Shown piece by piece: positions 1 through 6,919 of a DNA stretch of 11,770 bases. The stretch comes from an uncultured Actinomyces sp. Its GTDB lineage: Bacteria; Actinomycetota; Actinomycetes; Actinomycetales; Actinomycetaceae. The DNA lies in assembly GCA_902773415.1 (NCBI GenBank), contig CACYEE010000204.1, positions 1 through 11,770 of the forward strand, given 5' to 3'. The stretch's first letter is position 1; each line of letters opens with the position of its first letter. Both the position numbers and the translations under genes were made by a program. Under the pieces are notes generated by a model. That model ran no database searches, was not told the origin of the DNA, and was given only the letters and a program-made list of their open reading frames with translations.

Positions 1-77
1 ACCGCTGGATGACGTCTTCAAGCTGGCGTTCGCCCATCTTGCCGTGCGCCATGCCGACGCGCGCCTCGGGCACGAGC
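1..77. repeat. 77-bp direct repeat, copy 1 (at window edge)
   Basis: Bases 1-77 match bases 847-923 without a mismatch; the sequences part at 78 (a) versus 924 (t). The offset is 846 bp, a multiple of three, so both copies are read in the same mfd frame (both encode LVPEARVGMAHGKMGE and onward). The left boundary is unknown because the window ends there, so 77 bp is a minimum length. Confidence 0.97.
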
Positions 78-3000
78 AGCGCACGCACCGCCGGCTGCAA
101 CCGCGCATTGCGGTAAAGCCGCTTGAGCCGCACCTGGCGCGAATCGGGAAGGGCAACCGGCGAAAAGCGAATCGAGCTTCCCGCCACGCGGACATCCTCG
201 ATGCCTGCCCGCGAACAGGCCTCCCGGATCCGGGCAAGCGCGAAAAGCCGTTCCGTCTCGACTCCGATTGGCCCGTAGCGGTCCTCGAGCTCGCCGCGGA
301 TTTCCGCACGCTGCCCGTCGCTGCGCGAAGCGGCAAGCTTCTGGTAGATTTCCAGGCGGAGCCGTTCGGAAGAAATGTAGGCCTCGGGAAGATAGGCGTC
401 CACGGGAAGCTCGACGCGAATCTCGGGTTCGGCGTCCGCGTCGCCCTTCCCGCCGCGCATCTTCTCCACGGCATCGGCCACCATTCGCACGTACAGGTCG
501 AATCCGACGCCTTCGATATGGCCGGCCTGTTCGCCGCCGAGCATGTTTCCGGCCCCGCGGATTTCGAGGTCCTTCATGGCGATGGCAATGCCCGAACCAA
601 GCTCCGTGTTCGAGGCGATGGTGCGCAGCCGCGCAAGCGCCTGCTCGGTGAGCGTCTTCGACGGTTCGTACAGGAAATAGGCGTAGGCCCGTTCCCGGCC
701 GCGCCCGACGCGCCCGCGCAGCTGGTGAAGCTGGGACAGGCCGTATCGTTCGGCCTGGTCGACGATGAGCGTGTTCGCGTTGGAGATGTCGAGGCCGGTC
801 TCGATGATCGTGGTGCAGACGAGCACGTCGATTTCGCGTTCCCAGAACCGCTGGATGACGTCTTCAAGCTGGCGTTCGCCCATCTTGCCGTGCGCCATGC
901 CGACGCGCGCCTCGGGCACGAGCTCCTTGAGGCGGGCGGCGGTCCGCGGCAGGTCCGAGACGCGGTTGTGGACGAAGAACACCTGGCCTTCGCGCAGGAG
1001 TTCTCGGCGGATTGCGGCGCTGACCTGGCGGTTTTCGTAGCGCCCCACATAGGTGAGAATCGGGTGGCGGTCCTCGGGCGGCGTGGCGAGCGTGGACATT
1101 TCGCGCACGCCCGTCATGGCCATTTCGAGGGTTCGCGGAATCGGGGTGGCGCTCATGGAAAGCACGTCGACGCCCGGATACATCTGCGTGAGCGTTTCCT
1201 TGTGTTCGACGCCGAAGCGCTGTTCCTCGTCGATGATGACGAGGCCGAGATTCCTGAAGCGCACCTCGCCGGTGAGCAGCTTGTGGGTTCCGATGACGAT
1301 GTCCACTTCTCCAGATGCGAGCCCGGCGACGACGTCGCGCGATTCCTTCGCGTTTTGGAACCGGGAGAGGCCTTCGACGCGAACCGGGAATCCCGCGTAG
1401 CGGTCGCGGAAGGTTTCGAGATGCTGGGAGACGAGGAGGGTCGTCGGCACGAGAACCGCGACCTGCTTCACATCCTGGGCGGCCTTGAAGGCGGCGCGCA
1501 CCGCGATTTCCGTCTTTCCGTAGCCGACGTCGCCGGAAACAAGGCGGTCCATCGGCACGGGCCGTTCCATGTCGCGCTTGACTTCGTCGATGGTGTGGAG
1601 CTGGTCGGGGGTTTCCGCATAGTCGAAGGCGTCCTCCAGTTCGCGCTGGAACGGGGTGTCCTGCGAGAATGCGAAACCGGGGCGGGCAAGGCGTTCTGCG
1701 TACAGGCGCAGCAGCTCGACGGCGATTTCGCGCGTCGCCGCCTTCGCTTTCGCCTTCGTCTTCTCCCAGTCCGCGCCGCCCATCTTGTTGAGCTTGGGCG
1801 CTTCCCCGCCCTGGTAGCGCGAGATGCGGTCGAGCTGGTCGACGGGCAGCCACAGCAGGTCGTTGGGCGCGCCGCGCCGCGTGGAGCCGTATTCGATGAC
1901 GAGGTATTCGCGTTCCGTCCTGGTTGCCGTGCCGATTGTCCGCTTCGCCATGCGCACGAAACGGCCGACGCCGTGATGGTCGTGAACGATGTGGTCGCCC
2001 GGCTTGAGCGCCAGCGGGTCGACGGCGTTGCGCGCACGGCGCTTGGGCATGGCGCGCATGTCGCGCGTGGAGGCTCCGGCGCGTCCGGTCACGTCTTCGC
2101 CCGCGACGACGGCGAGCTTTTCGCTCTCGATGATGTAGCCGGCCGCAGCGGGCGCGGCGACGACATGGACGAGGCCCGGTTCGAGCCTGTCGGGCAGGGT
2201 GTCGACGGCGACTGCGGCGGCGTCGTTGTCGGTGAAGCCGGCTGCCATGCGCCGGGCAAGGCCGCCGCCGGACACCGCGAGCACGACCTTCCAGCCGTCC
2301 CGCGCCTTCGCGGCAAGATCGGCAATGGCGGCCTCGACGTTGCCGAGGTAGCGGGTGGCCTGCCGTACCGCCGTCTCGGCGCGTTCGCTGTCTCCGGCGT
2401 CGTCGGGCCGGTCCGCGGCGAATTGCGTTCCGCCTCCGAATACTCCTGCGAGGGTCCACCACGAGTGTCCGGCTGCGAGCGCGGCTGCCCGCGTCTGTTC
2501 GAGCGTCGCAAAGGAGGCTTCGTCGACTTCGATGGGCACCGTGCCGCCCATCGCGGCGGCCGACCATGCGGCGGCGCGGAATTCTTCGGTCGTTTCGAGA
2601 AGGTCCGCGGCGCGCTTTTCCACCCATTCGGGTTCGACGACGCAGATGCGCGTGCCTTCGGGAAGCCGGGAGACTACGGAGGTCATGCGGGAGACGAGCA
2701 CGGGGGCGAGGGATTCCATGCCTTCGACGGCGATGCCTTCTGCGATCTTGTCGAGCATGTCGACGGCGCCCGGCAGTTCTCCGCGCAGCAGGCGCGCCCG
2801 CGCGCGAACGTCGTCGGTGAGCAGGATTTCGCGGCAGGGCGGCGCGTAGAGTTCTTCGGCTTCGGCCACCGAGCGCTGGTCGGACACGGTGAAGGCGCGG
2901 ATTTCGTCGACTTCGTCTCCGAAAAGCTCCACACGCAGGGGATGCTTCTCGGTAGGGGGGAACACGTCGAGGATTCCGCCGCGCACGGCGAATTCGCCGC

Positions 3001-3598
3001 GGCGTTCGATCATGTCGACGCGGGTGTAGGCGGCGGCCGCGAGGCGTTCGGCGAGGTCGTCGAGGTCGGCTTCGTCGCCGACGCGCACGCGCACGGGTTC
3101 GAGCTCGCCCAGGTCTGCCGCGAGCGGCTGGAGCAGGGCGCGCACGGGCATGACAAGCACGCGCAGCGGGGCGAATTCTTCGGGGTGGGCGAGGCGGCGC
3201 AGCACGGCGAGGCGCTGGGCTACCGTGTCGGCGCGCGGCGAGAGGCGTTCGTGAGGGAGCGTTTCCCACGCCGGGAAGAGGGCGATGTCGCGCGGCGAAA
3301 GGTAGGCGCCGAGGGTTTGGGCGAGGCGTTCGGCTTCACGGCCCGAGCGCGTGACGGCGACGGCGAGCGGGGCGTCGGGGGCCGTGTCCTTCGTTTTCCC
3401 GCTGGCGGCCGGTGCGGGGTTTTCGGCGTCGCTGCCGGCGAGGAGGGCGAGGACGGGCGGCACGAGGCCGGCAGGCATCGCGGCGTCGAGTTCGCGGGCG
3501 CGCGTGGCGAGGAGCCGCGCGACTTCGGGTGTTCCGGCGGCGGCGGGGGCGAGCGGGGCGAGCGGCCTCCGGCTTTCGGGCATGTTCGGCGTGCTCAT
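1..3598 (-). CDS. mfd: Transcription-repair coupling factor Mfd (3' end beyond window edge)
   Basis: Mfd is a DNA translocase that removes RNA polymerase stalled at lesions and recruits UvrA for nucleotide excision repair. Read from ATG at 3598 the frame is open to the window edge (about 1199 codons). The N-terminal third has the UvrB-like module (FPAWETLPHERLSPR, later FAVRGGILDVFPP). The RNA-polymerase-interacting domain follows near residues 535-600 (GDHIVHDHHGVGRFV). The helicase motor has Walker A GDVGYGKT near 689-696, the DEEQ box near 790, ETGLDIS near 935 and QLRGRVGRG near 960. The C-terminal D7 domain begins near 1055 (EIRVELPVDAYLPEAYI). The start overlaps the pth stop as ATGA and has no clear Shine-Dalgarno, which suggests translational coupling. 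The last 26 or so visible codons are abnormal: after RALLVPEA the frame repeats the translocation-domain sequence of residues 892-917 instead of the usual short Mfd tail. Identity of the gene is certain; its true C-terminus is not. Confidence 0.96.
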   Translation of the reverse strand, partial: MSTPNMPESRRPLAPLAPAAAGTPEVARLLATRARELDAAMPAGLVPPVLALLAGSDAENPAPAASGKTKDTAPDAPLAVAVTRSGREAERLAQTLGAYLSPRDIALFPAWETLPHERLSPRADTVAQRLAVLRRLAHPEEFAPLRVLVMPVRALLQPLAADLGELEPVRVRVGDEADLDDLAERLAAAAYTRVDMIERRGEFAVRGGILDVFPPTEKHPLRVELFGDEVDEIRAFTVSDQRSVAEAEELYAPPCREILLTDDVRARARLLRGELPGAVDMLDKIAEGIAVEGMESLAPVLVSRMTSVVSRLPEGTRICVVEPEWVEKRAADLLETTEEFRAAAWSAAAMGGTVPIEVDEASFATLEQTRAAALAAGHSWWTLAGVFGGGTQFAADRPDDAGDSERAETAVRQATRYLGNVEAAIADLAAKARDGWKVVLAVSGGGLARRMAAGFTDNDAAAVAVDTLPDRLEPGLVHVVAAPAAAGYIIESEKLAVVAGEDVTGRAGASTRDMRAMPKRRARNAVDPLALKPGDHIVHDHHGVGRFVRMAKRTIGTATRTEREYLVIEYGSTRRGAPNDLLWLPVDQLDRISRYQGGEAPKLNKMGGADWEKTKAKAKAATREIAVELLRLYAERLARPGFAFSQDTPFQRELEDAFDYAETPDQLHTIDEVKRDMERPVPMDRLVSGDVGYGKTEIAVRAAFKAAQDVKQVAVLVPTTLLVSQHLETFRDRYAGFPVRVEGLSRFQNAKESRDVVAGLASGEVDIVIGTHKLLTGEVRFRNLGLVIIDEEQRFGVEHKETLTQMYPGVDVLSMSATPIPRTLEMAMTGVREMSTLATPPEDRHPILTYVGRYENRQVSAAIRRELLREGQVFFVHNRVSDLPRTAARLKELVPEARVGMAHGKMGERQLEDVIQRFWEREIDVLVCTTIIETGLDISNANTLIVDQAERYGLSQLHQLRGRVGRGRERAYAYFLYEPSKTLTEQALARLRTIASNTELGSGIAIAMKDLEIRGAGNMLGGEQAGHIEGVGFDLYVRMVADAVEKMRGGKGDADAEPEIRVELPVDAYLPEAYISSERLRLEIYQKLAASRSDGQRAEIRGELEDRYGPIGVETERLFALARIREACSRAGIEDVRVAGSSIRFSPVALPDSRQVRLKRLYRNARLQPAVRALLVPEARVGMAHGKMGERQLEDVIQR
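847..923. repeat. 77-bp direct repeat, copy 2 (native mfd position)
   Basis: This copy sits where it belongs in the Mfd translocation domain, between the RLKE residues and QRFWEREIDVLVCTT, an order expected for all Mfd proteins. It is therefore the original, and the copy at bases 1-77 is the duplicated or mis-joined one. Confidence 0.95.
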
Positions 3599-4173
3599 GC
3601 GCTGTGGAGCCTGAGCGTGGCGCGTTCGAGGCCGTCGAGGAGGACGTCTTCGACGGCGTCGGCGGCGCGGGAGATCAGGAGGTCGAGTTCGGCGCGGTCG
3701 GATTTCGGGAAGGGCCGCAGCACGTAGTCGGCAGGGTCCTGGCGGCCAGGGGGACGGCCGATGCCGAAGCGGAGGCGGATGTAGTCTTTCGTCGCGAGGG
3801 ACTGGCTGATGGATTTCAGGCCGTTGTGGCCGCCTTCGCCTCCGCCGCGCTTGAGCTTGAGGGTTCCGAAGGGGAGGTCGAGTTCGTCGTGGATGACGAC
3901 GAGGGTTTCGGGGGCGACGCCGAAGTAGGACAGGAGCGCCTTGACCGGCCCGCCGGAGACGTTCATGTACGTGTTGCACGTGGCGAGCACGGCTTTCTGG
4001 CCGCGTTCGGGGGTGCCGATCCAGGCGGAGAGGGCATGGGTGCGCGTGGCTTTCTGGGCCTTGAGGGTGCCGCCGGCGCGGCGGGCGAGTTCGGCTATGA
4101 CCATGCGCCCGGCGTTGTGGCGGGTGTTTTCGTATTCTGCGCCCGGGTTTCCCAGGCCGACGACGGCATGCAT
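3595..4173 (-). CDS. pth: Peptidyl-tRNA hydrolase
   Basis: The enzyme releases tRNA from peptidyl-tRNAs that drop off the ribosome, by cleaving the ester bond; it is cytoplasmic. The 192-residue product has the normal family length. Visible family residues are GLGNPG at 6-11 (N9), the catalytic histidine H19 in NTRHNAG, YMNVSG with N71, HDELDLPFG with D96, and GGHNGL with N117. Start at 4173 is supported by AAGGAG about six bases upstream. The stop overlaps the mfd start (ATGA). The gene follows rplY on the same strand after a 95-bp gap that contains a strong hairpin. One oddity: the segment before YMN reads LATCNTYMN, while most relatives have a proline (KPxTYMN) at the cysteine position. 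Catalytic residues are intact, so I expect a working enzyme. Confidence 0.96.
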   Translation of the reverse strand: MHAVVGLGNPGAEYENTRHNAGRMVIAELARRAGGTLKAQKATRTHALSAWIGTPERGQKAVLATCNTYMNVSGGPVKALLSYFGVAPETLVVIHDELDLPFGTLKLKRGGGEGGHNGLKSISQSLATKDYIRLRFGIGRPPGRQDPADYVLRPFPKSDRAELDLLISRAADAVEDVLLDGLERATLRLHSA

Positions 4174-4215
4174 GCACGCTCCTTTTCCGGTTCCGTGGCC
4201 TCCGGCACCGATAGC

Positions 4216-4250
4216 GCTGTGGCGCCCTCGCTTGCACGGGGCGCCACAGC
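4216..4250. other. Perfect 12-bp hairpin in the rplY-pth gap
   Basis: Arms GCTGTGGCGCCC (4216-4227) and GGGCGCCACAGC (4239-4250) are perfectly complementary around an 11-base loop. On the transcribed (minus) strand no run of T follows, so it does not look like a standard intrinsic terminator. It could be an RNA-processing or stability element, or a weak attenuator between rplY and pth. The structure is read directly from the bases; the role is inference. Confidence 0.75.
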
Positions 4251-4268
4251 TTGACGTTTTCGGACTGT

Positions 4269-4853
4269 CTACTCCGCGGAATCTTCTTCGGCGGTTTCCT
4301 CGGCGGCGCCGGAGGTCGGCAGGGAGATGCCGACGACGATGGCTTCCGGGTCCATTTCGCAGACGACGTTTGCGGGCAGTTCGAGGTCGGCGACGGTGAC
4401 GTGTTCGCCGGCTTTCTTGCCTTCGACGTTGACGACGATGTGCTCGGGGATGGCGATGACCGGCGCGAGCACGTCAAGCTCGAGGAGGTCGACGGTTGCG
4501 ATGGTTCCCGAGAAGGATTCGCCTTCGAGCTGGACGGGCACGGAAACCTCGACCTTGTCCTCTTCGGTCACGCGCAGGAGGTCGATGTGCTCGATGGTGC
4601 GCTTGAGCGGGTGGCGCTGGATTTCCTTGACGAGGGCGTAGAGCGGCTTGCCTTCGACGTCGACGTTGATGACGGCGTTGGCCTTGCCTTTGACGAGCAG
4701 GAAGATTTCGTGCGCGTCGAAGGCGATGTGGGAGGGGGTGCGGCCGCGGCCGTACACGACGGCGGGAACCTTGCCGGCAGCGCGCAGCTTGCGGGCGGTG
4801 CCTTTGCCGAAGGAGTGGCGGCGCTCGGCGTAGATCTTGGCTTCTTCTGCCAT
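4269..4853 (-). CDS. rplY: 50S ribosomal protein L25, long CTC/TL5 form
   Basis: L25 binds 5S rRNA at the central protuberance of the large ribosomal subunit. The 194-residue product is the long form: an L25 domain at about residues 4-93 (ERRHSFGKGTARKLRAAG, VPAVVYGRGR, then LVKEIQRHPLKRTIEHIDLLRV), followed by the CTC beta domain (about 95-180, PVQLEGESFSGT onward) and an acidic tail EETAEEDSAE. I chose the ATG at 4853 (MAEEAKIY) over an in-frame ATG at 4895, because CAAGGAGCAC lies just upstream of 4853 and the family alignment begins there. In many bacteria L25/CTC lies next to pth, and that pairing holds here. A possible -10 box lies about 225 bases upstream, which would give a long leader. 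Confidence 0.95.
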   Translation of the reverse strand: MAEEAKIYAERRHSFGKGTARKLRAAGKVPAVVYGRGRTPSHIAFDAHEIFLLVKGKANAVINVDVEGKPLYALVKEIQRHPLKRTIEHIDLLRVTEEDKVEVSVPVQLEGESFSGTIATVDLLELDVLAPVIAIPEHIVVNVEGKKAGEHVTVADLELPANVVCEMDPEAIVVGISLPTSGAAEETAEEDSAE

Positions 4854-5203
4854 GATGTGCTCCTTGCGTTGTGCGGGGCGACGCGGGTTGGGCACCGCGC
4901 CCGCGTGTTTTCGGAGTTCGCGTCGGGCGCGCGCTCCGCTTGTCAGCGTTGGCCTTTAGGCAGGCCGTGCCGGAGCACACCCGCCGCGTCGATAACGGAG
5001 TCTTTCGCGTTTGGCTCCCCGGTCGGCAGGCCGTTCCGGGCATGATTCGCGCGCTCCCTCGCCGAGGCAACACCGGCAGTCTAGCTTTCGGCATGGTCGC
5101 GTCGCCAGCGGCCGGTGCCAAGCGTGCGCGATGCCACGCCTGTAGATCTCCTTGGCGCGATTGCGCCGGGCGTCGCACGGGGACCGTGTCCCCCTCTCGC
5201 AGC
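4854..5203. other. Intergenic region upstream of rplY, no gene seen
   Basis: About 350 bp of GC-rich sequence before the 123-bp repeat. Open frames here have an arginine/alanine/proline-rich composition, no convincing start signals and no recognisable family, so I call none. It holds a possible -10 box (5078-5083) and a small hairpin GGGGAC-CGT-GTCCCC at 5179-5193. Bases 5180-5200 partly match 6798-6831 next to the other repeat copy. No RNA gene or riboswitch was recognised. Confidence 0.6.
5078..5083 (-). promoter_or_regulatory. Possible -10 box TAGACT upstream of rplY
   Basis: On the minus strand the hexamer TAGACT lies in GCTAGACTG, about 225 bases before the rplY ATG. A weak TGGCGA lies about 18 bases further upstream as a possible -35. 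The same hexamer occurs before two other genes in this window, which is the main support. A chance match is quite possible. Confidence 0.3.
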
Positions 5204-5326
5204 TTCCTCGCTCCGGTCTTGCGCGGGCAAGCCCGCGCAGCCCTTCCGTTCGTCGCCGTCCCCAATCCGGCGTATCAAAGGGGTCTGACCCCTTTGATAC
5301 GCCCCGGTTCTCTCGCCTGCGCAAAC
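5204..5326. repeat. 123-bp intergenic repeat, copy A (3' of metE-like gene)
   Basis: Matches 6920-7042 over 123 bp with 7 mismatches and no gaps (about 94%). It holds two inverted repeats: GCGCGGGC-AA-GCCCGCGC at 5221-5238, and a 35-bp palindrome at 5269-5303. It starts 22 bp past the metE-like stop codon. No protein is encoded. It resembles REP-type dispersed intergenic elements; whether it belongs to a known family cannot be told from this window. Confidence 0.93.
5269..5303. repeat. Perfect 17+1+17 palindrome in repeat copy A
   Basis: The arm GGCGTATCAAAGGGGTC is followed by one T and then its exact complement. As RNA it would form a stable hairpin with a tiny loop on either strand. It lies 45 bp past the metE-like stop but lacks a following T run on either strand, so any role in transcription termination or 3'-end protection is inference. 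Confidence 0.9.
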
Positions 5327-5348
5327 GGACGGGCGTCAACCGGAACCT

Positions 5349-6470
5349 TCAGCCGCCCCAGACGCTCTCGGCCACGCGCTTGACAAGCTCGAGCTTGGCC
5401 CACTGTTCGGCCTCCGTGAGCTTGTTCCCGATCTCGCACGAGGCGAATCCGCACTGCGGGGACAGGCACAGCCGTTCGAGCGGCACGTGCTTCGCCGCTT
5501 CCTCGATGCGCCCGCGAAGCTCGGCTTCGCTCTCAAGCTCGGGCCGCTTCGTGGTCACGAGGCCAAGCACGACCTTCGTGCCGGCCGGCACGTGCGCCAG
5601 CGGCTCGAAGCCGCCGGAACGCTCGTCGTCGAACTCGAGGAAGAAGGCGTCCACGTTCTCGCGAGCGAGGAGGTATTCGGCCACGGCATCGTAGGCCCCG
5701 GAGTTCGCGTAGGTCGAGTGGTAGTTGCCGCGGCACACGTGCGTGGTCACGGTGAGGTCGGCCGGCCGGCCTTCGAGCACCCGGTTGTTGATGCCGAGGT
5801 AGGTTTCCTTGATGGCGTCGAGCCCTGCCCCGTCGGCACCGAGGAAACGGGCGAAGCCTTCGTCGACGAGCATGCCCCACGTGCAGTCGTCGAACTGGAG
5901 GTTGCGGCAGCCGGCAGCGTAGAGCTGGTCGATGAAGGCCGTGTAGCAGGCGACGAGATCGTCGGCGAGTTCGCCCTGGCTCGCGTAGAACCGCGCCGTG
6001 TTTTCCGCGGCGAAGGGCATGGCGAGCTGGGCGAGGAACTGGGCGGGTGCGGGAATGGTCTGCTTGGCGACGGCCCCCTTCCCCGCGAGATTCCGCACGA
6101 AACGGAAGTGCTCGACGAAGGGGTGTTCGCCGGTCAGGCCGAGCTTGCCGACGAGGTAGGTGTCGTCGATCATGGCCTGTTCGTCGTGGAAGGGCAGGCC
6201 GGTTTCGGTGGGCGCGTGGGCGATGCCGTCGAATCCCCACATGAAGTCGAGGTGCCAGGTGGCGCGGCGAAATTCGCCGTCGGTGACGACGCTGTAGCCG
6301 AGTTCTTTCTGTTTGGCGACGAGGTTGCGGATGCATTCGTCCTCGACGGCCTTGAGGGCGGCGGCGGCGATAGAACCGGATTCGTAGTCGGCGCGGGCCT
6401 TCTTGAGTTTGGCAGGGCGCAGGAAGCTGCCGACATGGTCGTGGCGGAAGGGTTCGCGAAGGGTTGTCAT
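5349..6470 (-). CDS. Short MetE-like (cobalamin-independent) methionine synthase family protein
   Basis: This is a 373-residue zinc methyltransferase of the UROD/MetE barrel superfamily, corresponding only to the catalytic C-terminal half of classical MetE (about 750 residues). The N-terminal DHVGSFLRP and VVTDGEFRR segments are typical of the YxjG/YxjH-like group. Zinc ligands expected for MetE are present: H and C in THVCRGNYHS, E in FFLEFDDERSG, and C in LSPQCGFAS. The likely reaction is methyl transfer to homocysteine or a related thiol. The methyl donor is uncertain, because the N-terminal half that helps bind polyglutamyl folate in full-length MetE is absent. Start at 6470 (MTTLREPFRHDH) is chosen because AAGGAG precedes it and the family begins here; an upstream in-frame extension is low-complexity. 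The gene is bracketed by two direct copies of a 123-bp repeat. No SAM riboswitch was recognised upstream. Confidence 0.88.
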   Translation of the reverse strand: MTTLREPFRHDHVGSFLRPAKLKKARADYESGSIAAAALKAVEDECIRNLVAKQKELGYSVVTDGEFRRATWHLDFMWGFDGIAHAPTETGLPFHDEQAMIDDTYLVGKLGLTGEHPFVEHFRFVRNLAGKGAVAKQTIPAPAQFLAQLAMPFAAENTARFYASQGELADDLVACYTAFIDQLYAAGCRNLQFDDCTWGMLVDEGFARFLGADGAGLDAIKETYLGINNRVLEGRPADLTVTTHVCRGNYHSTYANSGAYDAVAEYLLARENVDAFFLEFDDERSGGFEPLAHVPAGTKVVLGLVTTKRPELESEAELRGRIEEAAKHVPLERLCLSPQCGFASCEIGNKLTEAEQWAKLELVKRVAESVWGG

Positions 6471-6564
6471 GAGGTGCTCCTTGGGGAGGTTGTCGAGGGA
6501 GCGAGCCTGTGCAGGTTGGCGCGCCGCCAGCAGGCGCGACACGTTCCGTGTTCCTTGGCCTTCC

Positions 6565-6593
6565 CTGCCAGCTCGCGGGTTGGCGGCTGGCAG
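6565..6593. other. 8-bp hairpin in the metE-like leader
   Basis: CTGCCAGC (6565-6572) pairs perfectly with GCTGGCAG (6586-6593) around a 13-base loop, about 95-125 bases before the metE-like start codon. It may be leader structure; chance is possible in such GC-rich DNA. Confidence 0.4.
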
Positions 6594-6893
6594 CGCACGG
6601 CCGGGCCGGGGCGAATCCGGCATCAGGGTCCGGAATCCGGGCATCCGGCGGGCAGCGCGCTAGTTGGGCATTCGCATTCGCAGGAACATGCCTTGAGGCT
6701 AGCAGCGAACCCGAGCAGGATGCGAACGGTTCTCGAAATCCGGAATCCCGACGTCGTGCCGGGAAGGCACACGGGCTGTCGTGCCGGCTCTCGCAGAGGG
6801 TACCGTGTCCGGTCGCTTCGCTCCCTCTCGCGACGACGCGGGCCGAGAGGCGCGAATGTCCGGTTCATGCCCGAGGCGAAGAAAACCGCCGCG

Positions 6894-6910
6894 GGCAGGC
6901 GCGGCCTGCC
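6894..6910. other. 7-bp hairpin beside repeat copy B
   Basis: GGCAGGC and GCCTGCC pair around a 3-base loop. It lies within the roughly 90 bp that separate the matching words at 6798-6831 from copy B and that are missing beside copy A. The same arms recur at 9122-9139. Confidence 0.55.
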
Positions 6911-6919
6911 GACCACCGT

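Larger units (their letters stand above)
6471..6919. other. Intergenic region upstream of metE-like gene, no gene seen
   Basis: About 450 bp with no convincing reading frame. It is rich in short inverted motifs: CTGCCAGC/GCTGGCAG (6565-6593), overlapping CCGGAATCC/GGATGCC-type words at 6614-6650, and GGCAGGC-GCG-GCCTGCC at 6894-6910. A TAGCCT hexamer at 6696-6701 (minus strand) could be a -10 box but has no -35 partner at normal spacing. I could not match it to SAM, SAH or cobalamin riboswitch core sequences. Confidence 0.55.

Noticed and set aside
44..3727. A very long open frame (over 1,200 codons) on the plus strand opposite mfd
   Set aside because: It is antisense to an unmistakable Mfd. 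Strong third-position GC bias suppresses stops in this antisense phase, and the translation is low-complexity (rich in G, R, E, D, H, F) with no family features. Similar antisense frames lie opposite the metE-like and transporter genes.
5269..5303. Intrinsic terminator for the metE-like gene (and the same at 6985-7019 for the transporter)
   Set aside because: The hairpin is strong and well placed, but no T run follows it on either strand, so I list it as a repeat with hairpin potential only.
6471..6720. Possible SAM, SAH or cobalamin riboswitch in the metE-like leader
   Set aside because: The location is right, but I could not find the conserved cores (for example GATGAAACC of SAM-I). An AGGCTCG word resembles part of the SAH motif, but its partner CGAGGAGCG is absent. 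A covariance-model (Rfam/Infernal) search would decide.
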